Positions 1 to 9,930 of a DNA stretch of 64,000 nt are shown here, in pieces. The stretch is from Tangfeifania diversioriginum (lineage in GTDB: Bacteria; Bacteroidota; Bacteroidia; Bacteroidales; Prolixibacteraceae). The DNA lies in assembly GCA_945873105.1 (NCBI GenBank), contig CAMCBW010000033.1, forward strand, positions 1 to 64,000. The letters are read 5' to 3'. The notes under the pieces were generated by a model. It saw only the letters and a program-made list of their open reading frames with translations. It was not told where the DNA came from and did no database searches. Made by a program: the position numbers and the translations under genes. Each line of letters opens with the position of its first letter. Positions within the stretch are counted from its first letter, which is position 1.

Positions 1-3000
1 AGCGTAGCCACCACGGTTACCTTCACGGTCACAGGTACTGCCACCGAGGGTACTGACTACGCTGCCATCGGCACGACGGTAGTTATCCCTGCAAATACAA
101 CCAGCATTACGGTTCCTGTGACGGTAACGGACGACAATATTGTAGAGACGGGTGGTGAGAGCGTTGTAGTGACCCTTGTGAGCACCAATACGGCAGTCAC
201 GGTAGCAGCGGCCAATGCAGCCACTGTGATGATAAGTGACGATGACTTCCCGCCAGTGGCTGTTGCCGATGCAGTATCTACCCTGGAAGATACCCCTGTA
301 ACCTTTAATGTCACAGCCAACGATTCGGACGTCAATGGAAATATGGATGTCAGTACAGTAGATCTGGATCCTGCCACAGCAGGAATCCAAAGGACATGGA
401 TTGCACCAGGTCAGGGTAATTATAGTGTAAATGCCCTTGGTGTTGTGACATTCATGCCTGCACCGAACTACTTCGGAACTACCACCCCAGTCAACTACAC
501 AGTGACGGATAGTAGCCCTGCGACCTCGAATATAGCTACCATCACAGTTGTCGTTATATCTGTGAATGATTTGCCAGTTGCGGTTAATGATGTTATTTCT
601 GTCAATGAAGATACCTCGATCATAGATGCAAGTGTAGTGGACAATGATATCCTGAGTGGTGATGGTGGTAATGGCTGGACACTGGTGGGTGAGAATGGAG
701 GAGCAGCACATGGTACTGTAACGATGGACGCAAGTGGTACCTATACCTATACGCCAAATGCCAATTACTTCGGTACGGATCTCTTCCGCTACAGCTTGTG
801 TGACGGACCGGTACCAGTGGATTGTTCTGTCGCAACTGTTACGATAACAATTGTATCGGTCAATGAGGTGCCTGTTGCAGTCAACGATGCGGTATCCACA
901 CCGGAAGATACACCTGTGACCTTTAGTGTCATTGCAAATGATGTGGATGTCGATGGCACGATCGATGGTGCTACGATAGATTTGGATCCAGCCACCCCAG
1001 GTCAGCAGACGACCTTCACGGTAGTGGGTCAGGGAACCTATGTTGTTAATAACAGTGGTGAAGTAACCTTTACACCAGTGTTGAACTACAACGGTATCAA
1101 CACCCCGATTAACTACACCGTAAATGACAATGAGGGAGCGACCTCCAATGTTGCCACGATCACGGTTACGGTTACACCTGTTAATGATGCTCCTGAAGCT
1201 GTGAACAATGTGCTGTCAACTTTGGAAGACACGCCGGTTACGATCGATGTTACTGCCAATGATACTGATGTAGACGGTACGATTGATGTTGCTACGGTTG
1301 ATTTGGATCCTGCCACACCTGGCCGCCAGACCACCTTCACGGTAGCAGGTCAGGGAACCTATACAGTTAGTGATGCAGGTATTGTCACCTTCACTCCGGC
1401 GCTGAACTTCAACGGTGTTACCACGCCGGTTAGTTACACGGTGAATGACAACAACGGGGCAACATCGAACATCGCTACCATCACCATCGCTGTGACTACG
1501 GTCAATGATCCGCCGGTTGCTGAGAATGATGCAGTAACTACCCTGGAAGATACTCCGGTTACCTTTGATGTTACGGCCAATGATACTGATGTAGACGGCA
1601 CCGTTGATGTCGCAACTGTTGACCTTGATCCGGCTAAGCCTGGTCGCCAGACGACCTTCACGGTAGTGGGTCAGGGAACCTTTACGGTGAACAACCTTGG
1701 TCAGGTTACCTTCACACCGCTACTGAACTACAATGGGGTTACCACTCCGATCAATTACACGGTGGATGATAATCAGGGGGCAACTTCCAACCTTGGCAAG
1801 ATCACGGTGACAGTTACGCCGGTTAACGATGTACCGGTGGCTACAAATGATGATATTTCTACCCTTGAAGATACATCCGTTGCAATTCCTGTCACCACCA
1901 ACGACAGGGATGTAGATGGCACAATTGATGTAACCTCCGTTGATCTGGATCCAGCCACACCTGGTCAGCAAACGACCTTCACGGTAGCTGGGGAAGGTAC
2001 CTATACAGTTGACGCACTAGGAGTAGTTACCTATACTCCTGAGCAGGACTACAACGGCGTTGCCACTTCTGTTGACTATACCGTAAACGACAACAACGGT
2101 GCCACTTCAAACGTAGCTAGAATTTCAGTCACAGTAATTCCTGTGAACGATGCTCCTTCCTTTGTCGGACTTGGTGATCAAAGTGTATGTGGTAATGCAA
2201 ATAGCCAGGTAATCTCCAACTGGGCGGGACAAATTGGTGTTGGTCCTGCCAACGAAACTGGACAGACATGGCTGTTTGAAGTGAGCAACAACAATAATTC
2301 GCTCTTCTCTGTGGAGCCTTGGATCGATACAAACGGGAATCTGTTCTTCTCCCCGGCACTCAATCAGTCCGGTGTTGCAACAGTTACTGTAAGGTTGAAA
2401 GACAATGGTGGTACACTCAATGGCGGTATAAATACTTCCGGGGCTCAAACCTTTACCATTACCGTACACAAGCTACCTGAGCCTCCGATTGCTGAGCCAA
2501 TCCAGAACTTCTGTGGCAGTGCTACGCTGAATGACTTGAAAGCTACGGCTCCTGCAGGTTCAACCTTGCGCTGGTACGCTGTTGGATACGGTGGAGAACC
2601 AATGACAGGATCACCCGCCTTGGCGATAGCAACTTCCTACTATGCCGAATCCGTTAGTGAACTGACCGGTTGTGCCAATCCTACCAGGACACCTGTATTG
2701 GTGATGATTTATGAGGAACCTGCCGCTCCGCTGGGTAGTGCCTTGCAGGAATTCTGCAAATCTGAAGCTGCAACCATTGCAAACTTGATGGTTACCGGTG
2801 CCAATATCAAATGGTACGATGCTGCTACCGGCGGAAATGAACTGCTTACCTCGTCACTGCTCGTCGACGGAATGAAATATTATGCCTCACAAAAACTGAC
2901 GCTTTGTGAATCAACGGCAAGATTGGCAGTGACAGCTTCTATCCAGGATTGCCATCCTACCGAATGCAATGATTTGGCTGCGGTATACGGAACCGTGAAG

Positions 3001-4449
3001 AATGGGGCCACTCCTTTGGCCAATGTACCGGTAGTACTGGTGCCGCAGGGAGATGCCGGCTCAACGACAGATGGTGCCATTATGAAAATAACCGGGGCGG
3101 ATGGTGCTTACCGTTTCGACAACATCCTGCCAGGAAATTATCTGGTACAGGTACTCGATGCAAATCTTAACAGCGCAAGGAATCTGTTCAATATCAACTC
3201 AAGTCTCTTCTTCGTAACACTCAAGATTTGTGACAATATAGAGCACAATTATACTTATGGACCTACAACCACCCCAGTAATCGGAGATTTCGTCTGGCTG
3301 GATATCAACAACAACCAACTGCAGGATGAATGGTTCGATGCAAACGACGACAACAAGGTGACCAAAAATATTCCGAATGCCAGTGGTGCGATTGATCTGA
3401 ACAAGTGGGAATGGATCGACCTTAACAACGATGGCAGCTGGGATGGACCACAAAACGAAGGTGAGCTCAACAGGTGCGGATTTGGCCAAAATGTCACGCC
3501 AAATGTATTGGTGACTGGTCCGAATGGATTCTCTGTCAATGTTATTGTGAGTATCGATGGCCACTACAGGACTCGTCCGAAGGAATTTGGAGAATACAAG
3601 GCTGATCTGATCGTTAACCAGCCATTGATTGATGCTGCAGCGAAACTGTTCGAAACTGGTCTCTGCAAGGTGCTCTCATCGGCAACGAAATTAGCTTCCC
3701 TCAACAGTAACCTGGTGGCTGCCGCAGGCAACAAACTGGTGTACGATTGGATGGAGAGTATCGGCACAACCAAGGGATCTGTAACGGCTGAAAAACCATA
3801 TAACTTTGATCTTGACCTGGCTATCTTTGGCAAGGCCATCAACAAACCACCAGTCGTATCTGATCAGTCCAGGACCATCGAGCAAAATCAGACTTTGTCC
3901 TTCACAGCGAACGACTTTGAATCAAAATTTGCCGATCCGGATTTGAATGATCTGCTAAGAATTAAGATTGTATCTCTGCCGCTCAATGGAACACTGATGC
4001 TGAATGATCTTGTCGTAAGAGTTGATCAGGTGATACAGTATGCAGATTTAACCAGGCTTACCTTTGTGCCGGATAACAATTTTATTGGTGAAACATCCTT
4101 CAGGTGGAACGGATCAGATGGTGCCGACTATGCTGTGAATCCTGCATTCTTCTACATTACTATTAATCCTCCGGTAGTGAAGATTCCTGAAGGATTCTCT
4201 CCAAACGGGGACGGTATCAATGACAATTTTGTCATCGAAGGTGCTGAAAAATATATTGTCACCTTGCGGATCTTCAACAGGTGGAACAACAAGGTGTATG
4301 AAAGTACTCACTATCAAAATGATTGGGATGGTTCATCGAATGTAGGTCTGTATGTAAGCAATCTGTTGCCGGGTGGAACCTATTTTTATACTGTCGATTT
4401 CAACAACGGAGAGAAACCAAAAGTTGGTTATCTAACATTAAAAAGGTAG
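1..4449 (+). CDS. Giant T9SS-exported adhesin, 3' part (5' end outside window)
   Basis: The frame is open from base 1, so the gene starts upstream; 1482 residues are visible. In order: a Calx-beta-like segment (about residues 1-80), two divergent cadherin/VCBS-like repeats, then four repeats of exactly 107 residues (bases 859-2142) with NDxPVAxND, LEDTPVT and DVDGTID motifs, further Ig-like modules (about 715-975), a CNA-B/SdrD-like module (about 985-1075) beginning VYGTVKNGATPLANVPV, an Asp-rich segment with DINNNQLQDEW and DLNNDGSWDG, another cadherin-like domain, and a C-terminal type B T9SS sorting domain (about 1395-1482) with the hallmark FSPNGDGINDNF. Such proteins are exported by T9SS and held at the cell surface as adhesins. 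A PorP/SprF-like gene begins 6 bp downstream, the usual partner for type B clients. The ligand cannot be predicted. Confidence 0.93.
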   Translation, partial: SVATTVTFTVTGTATEGTDYAAIGTTVVIPANTTSITVPVTVTDDNIVETGGESVVVTLVSTNTAVTVAAANAATVMISDDDFPPVAVADAVSTLEDTPVTFNVTANDSDVNGNMDVSTVDLDPATAGIQRTWIAPGQGNYSVNALGVVTFMPAPNYFGTTTPVNYTVTDSSPATSNIATITVVVISVNDLPVAVNDVISVNEDTSIIDASVVDNDILSGDGGNGWTLVGENGGAAHGTVTMDASGTYTYTPNANYFGTDLFRYSLCDGPVPVDCSVATVTITIVSVNEVPVAVNDAVSTPEDTPVTFSVIANDVDVDGTIDGATIDLDPATPGQQTTFTVVGQGTYVVNNSGEVTFTPVLNYNGINTPINYTVNDNEGATSNVATITVTVTPVNDAPEAVNNVLSTLEDTPVTIDVTANDTDVDGTIDVATVDLDPATPGRQTTFTVAGQGTYTVSDAGIVTFTPALNFNGVTTPVSYTVNDNNGATSNIATITIAVTTVNDPPVAENDAVTTLEDTPVTFDVTANDTDVDGTVDVATVDLDPAKPGRQTTFTVVGQGTFTVNNLGQVTFTPLLNYNGVTTPINYTVDDNQGATSNLGKITVTVTPVNDVPVATNDDISTLEDTSVAIPVTTNDRDVDGTIDVTSVDLDPATPGQQTTFTVAGEGTYTVDALGVVTYTPEQDYNGVATSVDYTVNDNNGATSNVARISVTVIPVNDAPSFVGLGDQSVCGNANSQVISNWAGQIGVGPANETGQTWLFEVSNNNNSLFSVEPWIDTNGNLFFSPALNQSGVATVTVRLKDNGGTLNGGINTSGAQTFTITVHKLPEPPIAEPIQNFCGSATLNDLKATAPAGSTLRWYAVGYGGEPMTGSPALAIATSYYAESVSELTGCANPTRTPVLVMIYEEPAAPLGSALQEFCKSEAATIANLMVTGANIKWYDAATGGNELLTSSLLVDGMKYYASQKLTLCESTARLAVTASIQDCHPTECNDLAAVYGTVKNGATPLANVPVVLVPQGDAGSTTDGAIMKITGADGAYRFDNILPGNYLVQVLDANLNSARNLFNINSSLFFVTLKICDNIEHNYTYGPTTTPVIGDFVWLDINNNQLQDEWFDANDDNKVTKNIPNASGAIDLNKWEWIDLNNDGSWDGPQNEGELNRCGFGQNVTPNVLVTGPNGFSVNVIVSIDGHYRTRPKEFGEYKADLIVNQPLIDAAAKLFETGLCKVLSSATKLASLNSNLVAAAGNKLVYDWMESIGTTKGSVTAEKPYNFDLDLAIFGKAINKPPVVSDQSRTIEQNQTLSFTANDFESKFADPDLNDLLRIKIVSLPLNGTLMLNDLVVRVDQVIQYADLTRLTFVPDNNFIGETSFRWNGSDGADYAVNPAFFYITINPPVVKIPEGFSPNGDGINDNFVIEGAEKYIVTLRIFNRWNNKVYESTHYQNDWDGSSNVGLYVSNLLPGGTYFYTVDFNNGEKPKVGYLTLKR
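859..2142 (+). repeat. Four tandem 321-bp repeats inside the adhesin gene
   Basis: Units begin at 859, 1180, 1501 and 1822, each exactly 321 bp (107 codons), each opening with a Val-Asn-(Asp/Glu) codon triplet. The encoded units are near-identical over long stretches such as TVDLDPATPG and QTTFTV. The next unit boundary at 2143 enters a different domain. The earlier modules (from about 238 and 562) are related but diverged, and the second is 297 bp. Confidence 0.9.
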
Positions 4450-4455
4450 AATTGG

Positions 4456-5388
4456 ATGATAAAAAGGATAATCGTAGTTTCTCTTTTCCTTTCTCTCACA
4501 GCAAAGGTTTTTGCGCAGCAGGATCCCATGTATTCCCAATATGTTTTCAACGGAATGCTGATCAATCCTGCCTATGCGGGTACCCGTGAGGTGGTGAATG
4601 CAGTTGCCTTGTACCGGAACCAATGGGTCAATGTCCCAGGTGCTCCCAAGACGGGTGTTTTTTCCATCGACTCACCTGTCAGAAATCAGAAAGTAGGGGT
4701 GGGGTTGAATCTTGTGGTCGACAAGATTGGGGTAACCAGCCATACCGGTTTCTCGGGCATCTATTCCTACAAACTCTATTTTAACAAAAGTACCCTCTCT
4801 TTTGGACTTCAGGGCGGAGTTGGTTTTTACAATTCCAACAATACAGATGTTAACCTTGGTGACGGTACAGCAGTGGATCCTGCCTTTATGACGGATTATC
4901 ACATGGTATTGCCAAACTTTAGCATTGGTACCTATTACCACTCCGACCGGTTTTATGCAGGATTTTCAGTGATGGATATCCTTGGCAACACCATACAGGG
5001 GAAGCTATATCCAAACGTATCCAATGATTTGTCAATTAATATAGTAAGTCACTTTTTCCTGACATCCGGATACCTGTTTGATCTTACCCCCAACGTGAGA
5101 TTTCAGCCCTCTTTTTTGATAAAGTATGTGGCTGGGGCACCTGTAGAAGGCGATATTACTGCCATCGTATCTTTTTATGATCTGCTCTCTTTTGGTGTTT
5201 CGTGGCGAAGCAATGCCTCGCTCGATGCGCTGACCCAGGTTAAAATCAACCAAAGTCTGAGCTTGGGCTATTCCTATGAATATACGACGAACGAATTGAC
5301 AAGCTTCACCAGCGGCTCGCATGAGATTGTACTGCGTTATCAAATTGCAGGACGGAATCAGCGATTTGTCTCTCCCAGATATTTTTAA
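4456..5388 (+). CDS. PorP/SprF family type IX secretion outer membrane protein
   Basis: A 310-residue protein with an N-terminal signal peptide (MIKRIIVVSLFLSLTAKVFA), then the family opening QQDPMYSQYVFNGMLINPAYAGT, here split as QDPMYSQY and INPAYAG, and alternating beta-barrel-like segments to an aromatic C-terminus ending in RYF. PorP/SprF proteins are outer membrane beta-barrels; SprF is needed for secretion and surface attachment of the SprB adhesin, and paralogues pair with individual type B CTD clients. The gene starts 6 bp after the adhesin stop, so the two are probably co-transcribed, and a hairpin follows the stop. A client-specific anchor for the upstream adhesin is the likely role; core PorP is less likely because PorK/L/M/N genes are absent nearby. 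Confidence 0.9.
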   Translation: MIKRIIVVSLFLSLTAKVFAQQDPMYSQYVFNGMLINPAYAGTREVVNAVALYRNQWVNVPGAPKTGVFSIDSPVRNQKVGVGLNLVVDKIGVTSHTGFSGIYSYKLYFNKSTLSFGLQGGVGFYNSNNTDVNLGDGTAVDPAFMTDYHMVLPNFSIGTYYHSDRFYAGFSVMDILGNTIQGKLYPNVSNDLSINIVSHFFLTSGYLFDLTPNVRFQPSFLIKYVAGAPVEGDITAIVSFYDLLSFGVSWRSNASLDALTQVKINQSLSLGYSYEYTTNELTSFTSGSHEIVLRYQIAGRNQRFVSPRYF

Positions 5389-5402
5389 GAATACATTTGA
5401 AT

Positions 5403-5438
5403 AGCAAGCACTGTTTACATCGCAGTGCTTGCTTTTTT
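5403..5438 (+). terminator. Rho-independent terminator after the PorP/SprF-like gene
   Basis: Perfect 11-bp stem AGCAAGCACTG / CAGTGCTTGCT with a 9-nt loop, followed by a run of T, 15 bp after the stop codon. Confidence 0.88.
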
Positions 5439-5847
5439 ATCCCTCCTGCTTTTCTACCTCCTTTTCCTGATCCCTCATTGGTCGGTTCCCGATGCTTTTG
5501 TTCAGGATTCCTACAAACCATAGTTATTAACAAAATCGCCATTTTGAGGTGTTGATAACTAATGCCTTAAATCTCAATTTGTCATTGCGAGGCTCAAAAT
5601 CAATGATGTACTTTGCTTGTAAATGATGACTATTCAGTTGATTAGGAAATGACTTGATTCATCATCAAAGCAATATTTGATCAATTAAATTCCCGTTTTT
5701 GAAAGGGGAAAAGATGATTTTGGTAGATTAAAATATTGATAATTAGACTATTACAATCCTATTTCTGAAAGAATTTGTTTTGTAAGTGTAGTAGCTGGTT
5801 GAACGCGGGGTTCATTGAATGGTAAAGGGTATTAATAGCGGATTAGA
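5439..5847. other. Intergenic region with no gene seen
   Basis: AT-rich and without a convincing reading frame. The only structure noticed is an imperfect inverted repeat, AGTTATTAACA (5522-5532) against TGTTGATAACT (5550-5560), 10 of 11 pairs. It probably contains the promoter of the OmpA-family gene, but no clear TTTG/TAnnTTTG pair was found. Confidence 0.5.
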
Positions 5848-7779
5848 ATGAGAAAGTTGGACGGAAAGGCATTTATTACTCTACTGATTCTTAGTGTATT
5901 GACATTTATTGGCCATGCTCAGGAAGGGGATGGAAGAATTTTTAACGACTCCACCCTTAAAATGAACGCCATAAAGGCAAATACCCTTCGAAGTGATTTC
6001 GGGCCTGCCGTTGTTGGCGATTCGCTCTATTTTACCTCTTACAGCGACAAGGTTTTGGGCCATCCGGATGATAAACTGCGAAAAAAAGCCTTTTATGACC
6101 TGTATTGGGCAAGAATTGACAAGGAGGGAAACACCACCAGCAATCGCGCACCCCTGGTAGAGTTCCTGACAAGATACCACGACGGTCCGGTTGCCTACTG
6201 CCAGAAAACCGGAGAGCTCTTTGTTACCCAATCTGACAACATTGAGGCAGCGCTCCTTAAAAAGATGTTCACCCGCGATACCATCCGTCTTAGAATCGTT
6301 GTCGTCAAGCGGGTAAACGGGAAATGGACCTCATTTACCAATTTCCCTTACAACAACAAGGCCTATTCCGTTGGTCATCCTGCGATATCCGTTACCGGAG
6401 ATACTTTGATTTTTTCGAGCGACAGACATGGTGGTTTTGGTGAGACGGACCTCTACTGCTCCATTCGCAAGAATGGGAAATGGGGAAACCCATTCAACAT
6501 GGGATCACAAATCAATACCTCTGGCAAGGAGGAATTTCCATTTATCTACCAGGGCAAAAACGGCACTTCCCACTTGATATTTGCCTCTACAGGAAGATTT
6601 GGTTTGGGAGGTCTGGACATATACTACACCAAATTCCCATACAAGGATGAGCGAATTGAGCATTTCGATGCACCCATCAACTCGAAATACGATGATTTTG
6701 ACATGGAGATCAGGCCCGATGTCGACAATGGGTTCATGACCTCCAATCGTCCGGGGAGGGGTAGTGATGATATCTATCAATTCTCCTTTAAGAGATTGGC
6801 GAAATCTGCTGTTCCTGCTTCTGTTCCTTATTCTCCGGTAAGGGAGTTGTATGTCTACAATTCAAAAACTAATCAGCCTATTCCTGGAACTGTTATCGTC
6901 TCCTGTGATTCTACGACTTACTCCACAGACGAAGAGGGAAAGGTGGATAGCCTGTCAAGTTATAAGAACAGTTGTGAAGTGCTGGCAACAAGGTATGGTT
7001 ACGAAGACCGCAGGAAAAAGCTGATCACCAAAGTCTTGAAGCAGGGTGAGATCAACAGGGATACGATCTGGATGGATCCGATCATGGGAAAGATCATTTT
7101 GTACAGTGTTTACTATGATTTTAACCGGTGGAATATATTGCCTGAAGCAGCGCGCGAACTGGATAAGCTGGTTGAATTTCTGAAGGAAAATCCTGATTTC
7201 AAGGTTCAGTTGAGCTCACACACGGATAGTCGCGGCAATGCGGCCTACAACTTGTGGTTGTCGCAGAAGCGTGCCATGTCAGCCGTCAGTTACATTACCT
7301 CACACGGAATAAGGGCAGGTAGGATTACCGGCAGGGGTTATGGGGAGACACAACTGTTGAACCGTTGTGAGGATGGAGCACTTTGCACCCCCCAGGAGCA
7401 TCGGCAGAATAGGCGAACCGAGATCTATATCCCTGAATTTGGAAAGTCGCTTGAGGTGCCGCAAACCGAAGGCCAATATTCCGGACAAAGTGGAGAATCC
7501 TCCTCCAGCAGCCGTTACAGCAATTCAACCTACACTGCTTCTGAAAGTTCCTCATCAAGGAGAGGCAGTTCAAGGGACTATTATGTGGTACTTAATTCAT
7601 TCCTCTCCAAATCAAATGCTGAAAAGTTCCTGATGACCGTGAAGAGAAGCGGAATCCAGGCTCAAATAGTTTCGGAGAATGAATATTATCGGATTGGAAT
7701 TAAGAAGAACTCGTTTGGAGCTGCCATGGATGCCAGGAATCAATTAAGAAGTGAGTTTGCTGATTGCTGGATCTTGTAG
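5848..7779 (+). CDS. OmpA family protein with PD40/WD40-like repeats and a C-terminal SPOR-like domain
   Basis: 643 residues. A signal peptide ends near GHAQ (residue 25). PD40/TolB-like beta-propeller motifs follow (for example DTLIFSSDRHGGFGETDLY, and the related GLGGLDIYYTKF), then a carboxypeptidase-regulatory-like domain (about 328-400), an OmpA C-terminal peptidoglycan-binding domain (about 410-535; YDFNRWNILPEA and SSHTDSRGNAAYNLWLS), a Ser-rich linker, and a tail (about 575-643) that looks like a SPOR domain (YYVVLNSFLSKSNAEKF). This resembles PorE, the T9SS OmpA-like protein that ties the secretion machinery to peptidoglycan, but lacks an obvious TPR region. Its position after an adhesin-PorP/SprF pair supports a T9SS-associated role. 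Whether the last segment binds glycan strands is inference. Confidence 0.87.
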   Translation: MRKLDGKAFITLLILSVLTFIGHAQEGDGRIFNDSTLKMNAIKANTLRSDFGPAVVGDSLYFTSYSDKVLGHPDDKLRKKAFYDLYWARIDKEGNTTSNRAPLVEFLTRYHDGPVAYCQKTGELFVTQSDNIEAALLKKMFTRDTIRLRIVVVKRVNGKWTSFTNFPYNNKAYSVGHPAISVTGDTLIFSSDRHGGFGETDLYCSIRKNGKWGNPFNMGSQINTSGKEEFPFIYQGKNGTSHLIFASTGRFGLGGLDIYYTKFPYKDERIEHFDAPINSKYDDFDMEIRPDVDNGFMTSNRPGRGSDDIYQFSFKRLAKSAVPASVPYSPVRELYVYNSKTNQPIPGTVIVSCDSTTYSTDEEGKVDSLSSYKNSCEVLATRYGYEDRRKKLITKVLKQGEINRDTIWMDPIMGKIILYSVYYDFNRWNILPEAARELDKLVEFLKENPDFKVQLSSHTDSRGNAAYNLWLSQKRAMSAVSYITSHGIRAGRITGRGYGETQLLNRCEDGALCTPQEHRQNRRTEIYIPEFGKSLEVPQTEGQYSGQSGESSSSSRYSNSTYTASESSSSRRGSSRDYYVVLNSFLSKSNAEKFLMTVKRSGIQAQIVSENEYYRIGIKKNSFGAAMDARNQLRSEFADCWIL

Positions 7780-7926
7780 CCTTCCACGATAGAAACCCAT
7801 CTGACCATATTTTGATTATTTGCCGTAGTTTTCCGGTATCGTAGTGACTGAAATTCTCCGTGCTGACAATGGTTGTTCTTATGTCCATAAAATGCAGTCC
7901 GCGTACTCCATCTATCCTTATTTTTT

Positions 7927-7934
7927 TATCTTTG
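7927..7934 (+). promoter_or_regulatory. Possible -7 element of the amino acid permease promoter
   Basis: TATCTTTG matches the Bacteroidota -7 consensus TAnnTTTG and lies about 75 bp before the permease start. No TTTG is found at the expected -33 distance, so this is a partial match. Confidence 0.35.
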
Positions 7935-8008
7935 TAGATAGACCTGTCCATGACCCGTTAATGCTAAGGGTCAGTGGATATTTATGATGCTCCAACTAAT
8001 ATTGCCCT

Positions 8009-9472
8009 ATGAACCAACTTTTTAGACGAAAATCTGTAACTATTCTTTTGGCAGAAGCCAGTACGGATGAGCACAAATTCAACCGTGCCTTAACAGCAAA
8101 GAACCTGATTACCCTTGGTATTGGAGCAATTATTGGGACCGGAATCTTTGTCTTGACGGGTACAGCTGCTGCAAATTATGCAGGTCCTTCGATTATGCTC
8201 TCTTTTATTTTTTCGGCTTTGGGTTGTGTTTTTGCCGGTCTTTGTTACGCTGAGTTCGCATCCATGATCCCCATCGCGGGAAGTGCCTATACCTATGCCT
8301 ATGCTACCCTGGGTGAATTCCTTGCCTGGATCATCGGCTGGGATCTGATCCTGGAGTATCTGTTTGCCTCTTCAACCGTTGCGGTAGGATGGTCGGGCTA
8401 TTTTGTCAGTTTCCTGAAGGATTTCAACATCGTCATTCCACAGGCACTTTGCTCTGCCCCCTTCAACCATGTCATTGGCCAGGGGTGGGAGCGAACCGGA
8501 AGTATTCTGAACTTTCCCGCTGTAGCCCTGGTGCTTCTCATTACCGTGCTCTTGGTGGTGGGAATTCGGGAATCCAGCAGGTTTAACAATGTGATTGTTG
8601 TAATTAAACTCACTGTGATTCTGCTTTTTATCGGATTTGGAATGTCCTATATCAACGTTGACAACTGGACCCCTTTCATTCCTGAAAATACGGGTAAGTT
8701 TGGTGCATTTGGGATTTCAGGTATCTTCACCGGTGCCGGAGTGATCTTTTTTGCCTACATCGGTTTCGACGCCCTCTCTACAGCTGCCCAGGAGACCAAA
8801 AATCCGGCGCGCGACATGCCCATCGGGATACTCTGGTCGCTGGTGATTTGTACGGTTCTGTATGTGGCAGTGGCAGCAGTGATGACAGGTATGGTAAACT
8901 ACAAGGAGCTCAATGTATCTGCTCCAATAGCCCTAGCCATCGACAGTGCCGGAGATTCCCTGGTCTGGTTGAGACCTTTTGTCAAAGTCGGGGCACTGGC
9001 TGGTTTAAGTTCAGTCGTTTTGGTGATGTTGATGGCCCAGCCTAGGATCTTCTATACGATGGCCAAGGATGGACTCTTGCCTCCGGCCTTCACGGTAGTG
9101 CACAAGAAATACAAAACCCCCTACATTACAACCATTGTAACCGGGGCAATTGCCGCATTGATTGCCGGACTTTTCCCCATCGCAGTGCTGGGTGAACTTG
9201 TTTCAATTGGGACATTGCTTGCCTTTGTAATCGTCTGTGCCGGAATTATTATACTACGGAAAACAGATCCCGATGCCGTAAGACCCTTTAAAACCCCGTT
9301 TGTACCCTTGTTTCCGATTCTTGGAATCGTGATCTGTTTGGCACAGATGATTGCGCTTCCACTAGATACCTGGATGCGGTTGCTGATCTGGATGGCGCTT
9401 GGCATGGGGATCTATTTTTTATATGGGAAAAGAAGAAGCAAAATATTTGTCAATCAATCAAACAAGATCTAA
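8009..9472 (+). CDS. APC family amino acid permease (cationic amino acid transporter type)
   Basis: 487 residues with about 12 hydrophobic membrane segments. The N-terminal LITLGIGAIIGTGIFVLTG is the APC superfamily unwound-helix-1 signature, and FFAYIGFDALSTAAQET is the conserved helix 6 region of the YfnA/CAT group. Members import amino acids by proton coupling or exchange across the inner membrane; substrate specificity cannot be read from sequence. The lipoprotein gene that follows starts one base after the stop, suggesting co-transcription. No truncation is seen. Confidence 0.92.
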   Translation: MNQLFRRKSVTILLAEASTDEHKFNRALTAKNLITLGIGAIIGTGIFVLTGTAAANYAGPSIMLSFIFSALGCVFAGLCYAEFASMIPIAGSAYTYAYATLGEFLAWIIGWDLILEYLFASSTVAVGWSGYFVSFLKDFNIVIPQALCSAPFNHVIGQGWERTGSILNFPAVALVLLITVLLVVGIRESSRFNNVIVVIKLTVILLFIGFGMSYINVDNWTPFIPENTGKFGAFGISGIFTGAGVIFFAYIGFDALSTAAQETKNPARDMPIGILWSLVICTVLYVAVAAVMTGMVNYKELNVSAPIALAIDSAGDSLVWLRPFVKVGALAGLSSVVLVMLMAQPRIFYTMAKDGLLPPAFTVVHKKYKTPYITTIVTGAIAALIAGLFPIAVLGELVSIGTLLAFVIVCAGIIILRKTDPDAVRPFKTPFVPLFPILGIVICLAQMIALPLDTWMRLLIWMALGMGIYFLYGKRRSKIFVNQSNKI

Positions 9473-9473
9473 A

Positions 9474-9929
9474 ATGAGAAACATTACAAAATGGCTGTTA
9501 CCGGTCATGTTCTTACTAATTGCCGTTGCTTGTGGTAAAACCACTACAGAAACACCCCCTCCCGTTGTCGTCAAGGATACAACAGTACCATCCATTGCGT
9601 TGGTCGACCCAACTGCTGGCAAAAGCTATGTACTGGGGGCTGCTTTGCACCTGCAAATGGATCTTGGAGACAATGTTGAGCTTAAATCCTACAAGGTGGT
9701 GATCGCCAAGAGCCTGAAGGGAGTGGTCACCTCCGACTGGGCCTTCTCCAATACATGGCCCATTGCTGCCGGCAAAAAAACGTTGGCAGTCAACCACAAC
9801 GAAATTACAGTGCCTCTGACCGTAACCGGAAACCAAACTACAACGGGTAACTATGACCTGACAATTACCTGTTACGATGCCTCCAACAACGAAACATCAA
9901 AAACAGTGACCATCGCACTCACGAAGTGA
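9474..9929 (+). CDS. Small lipoprotein, DUF4625-like
   Basis: 151 residues. The start codon is chosen one base after the permease stop because it gives a clean lipoprotein signal peptide with Cys20 (FLLIAVAC); a longer frame reaches back into the permease gene. The mature part is a Pro-rich linker followed by one Ig-like beta domain of about 110 residues with PSIALVDPTAGKSYVLG and LHLQMDLGDNVELKSYKV, resembling DUF4625. The function of this family is not known. The protein is probably anchored to the outer membrane. Its coding region ends just before a 7-bp repeat array. Confidence 0.75.
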   Translation: MRNITKWLLPVMFLLIAVACGKTTTETPPPVVVKDTTVPSIALVDPTAGKSYVLGAALHLQMDLGDNVELKSYKVVIAKSLKGVVTSDWAFSNTWPIAAGKKTLAVNHNEITVPLTVTGNQTTTGNYDLTITCYDASNNETSKTVTIALTK

Positions 9930-9930
9930 G

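Noticed and set aside
57-2363. Reverse-strand open frames opposite the adhesin repeats
   Set aside because: They recur with the 321-bp period of the forward gene and have no domain features, so they are mirror frames of the repeats.
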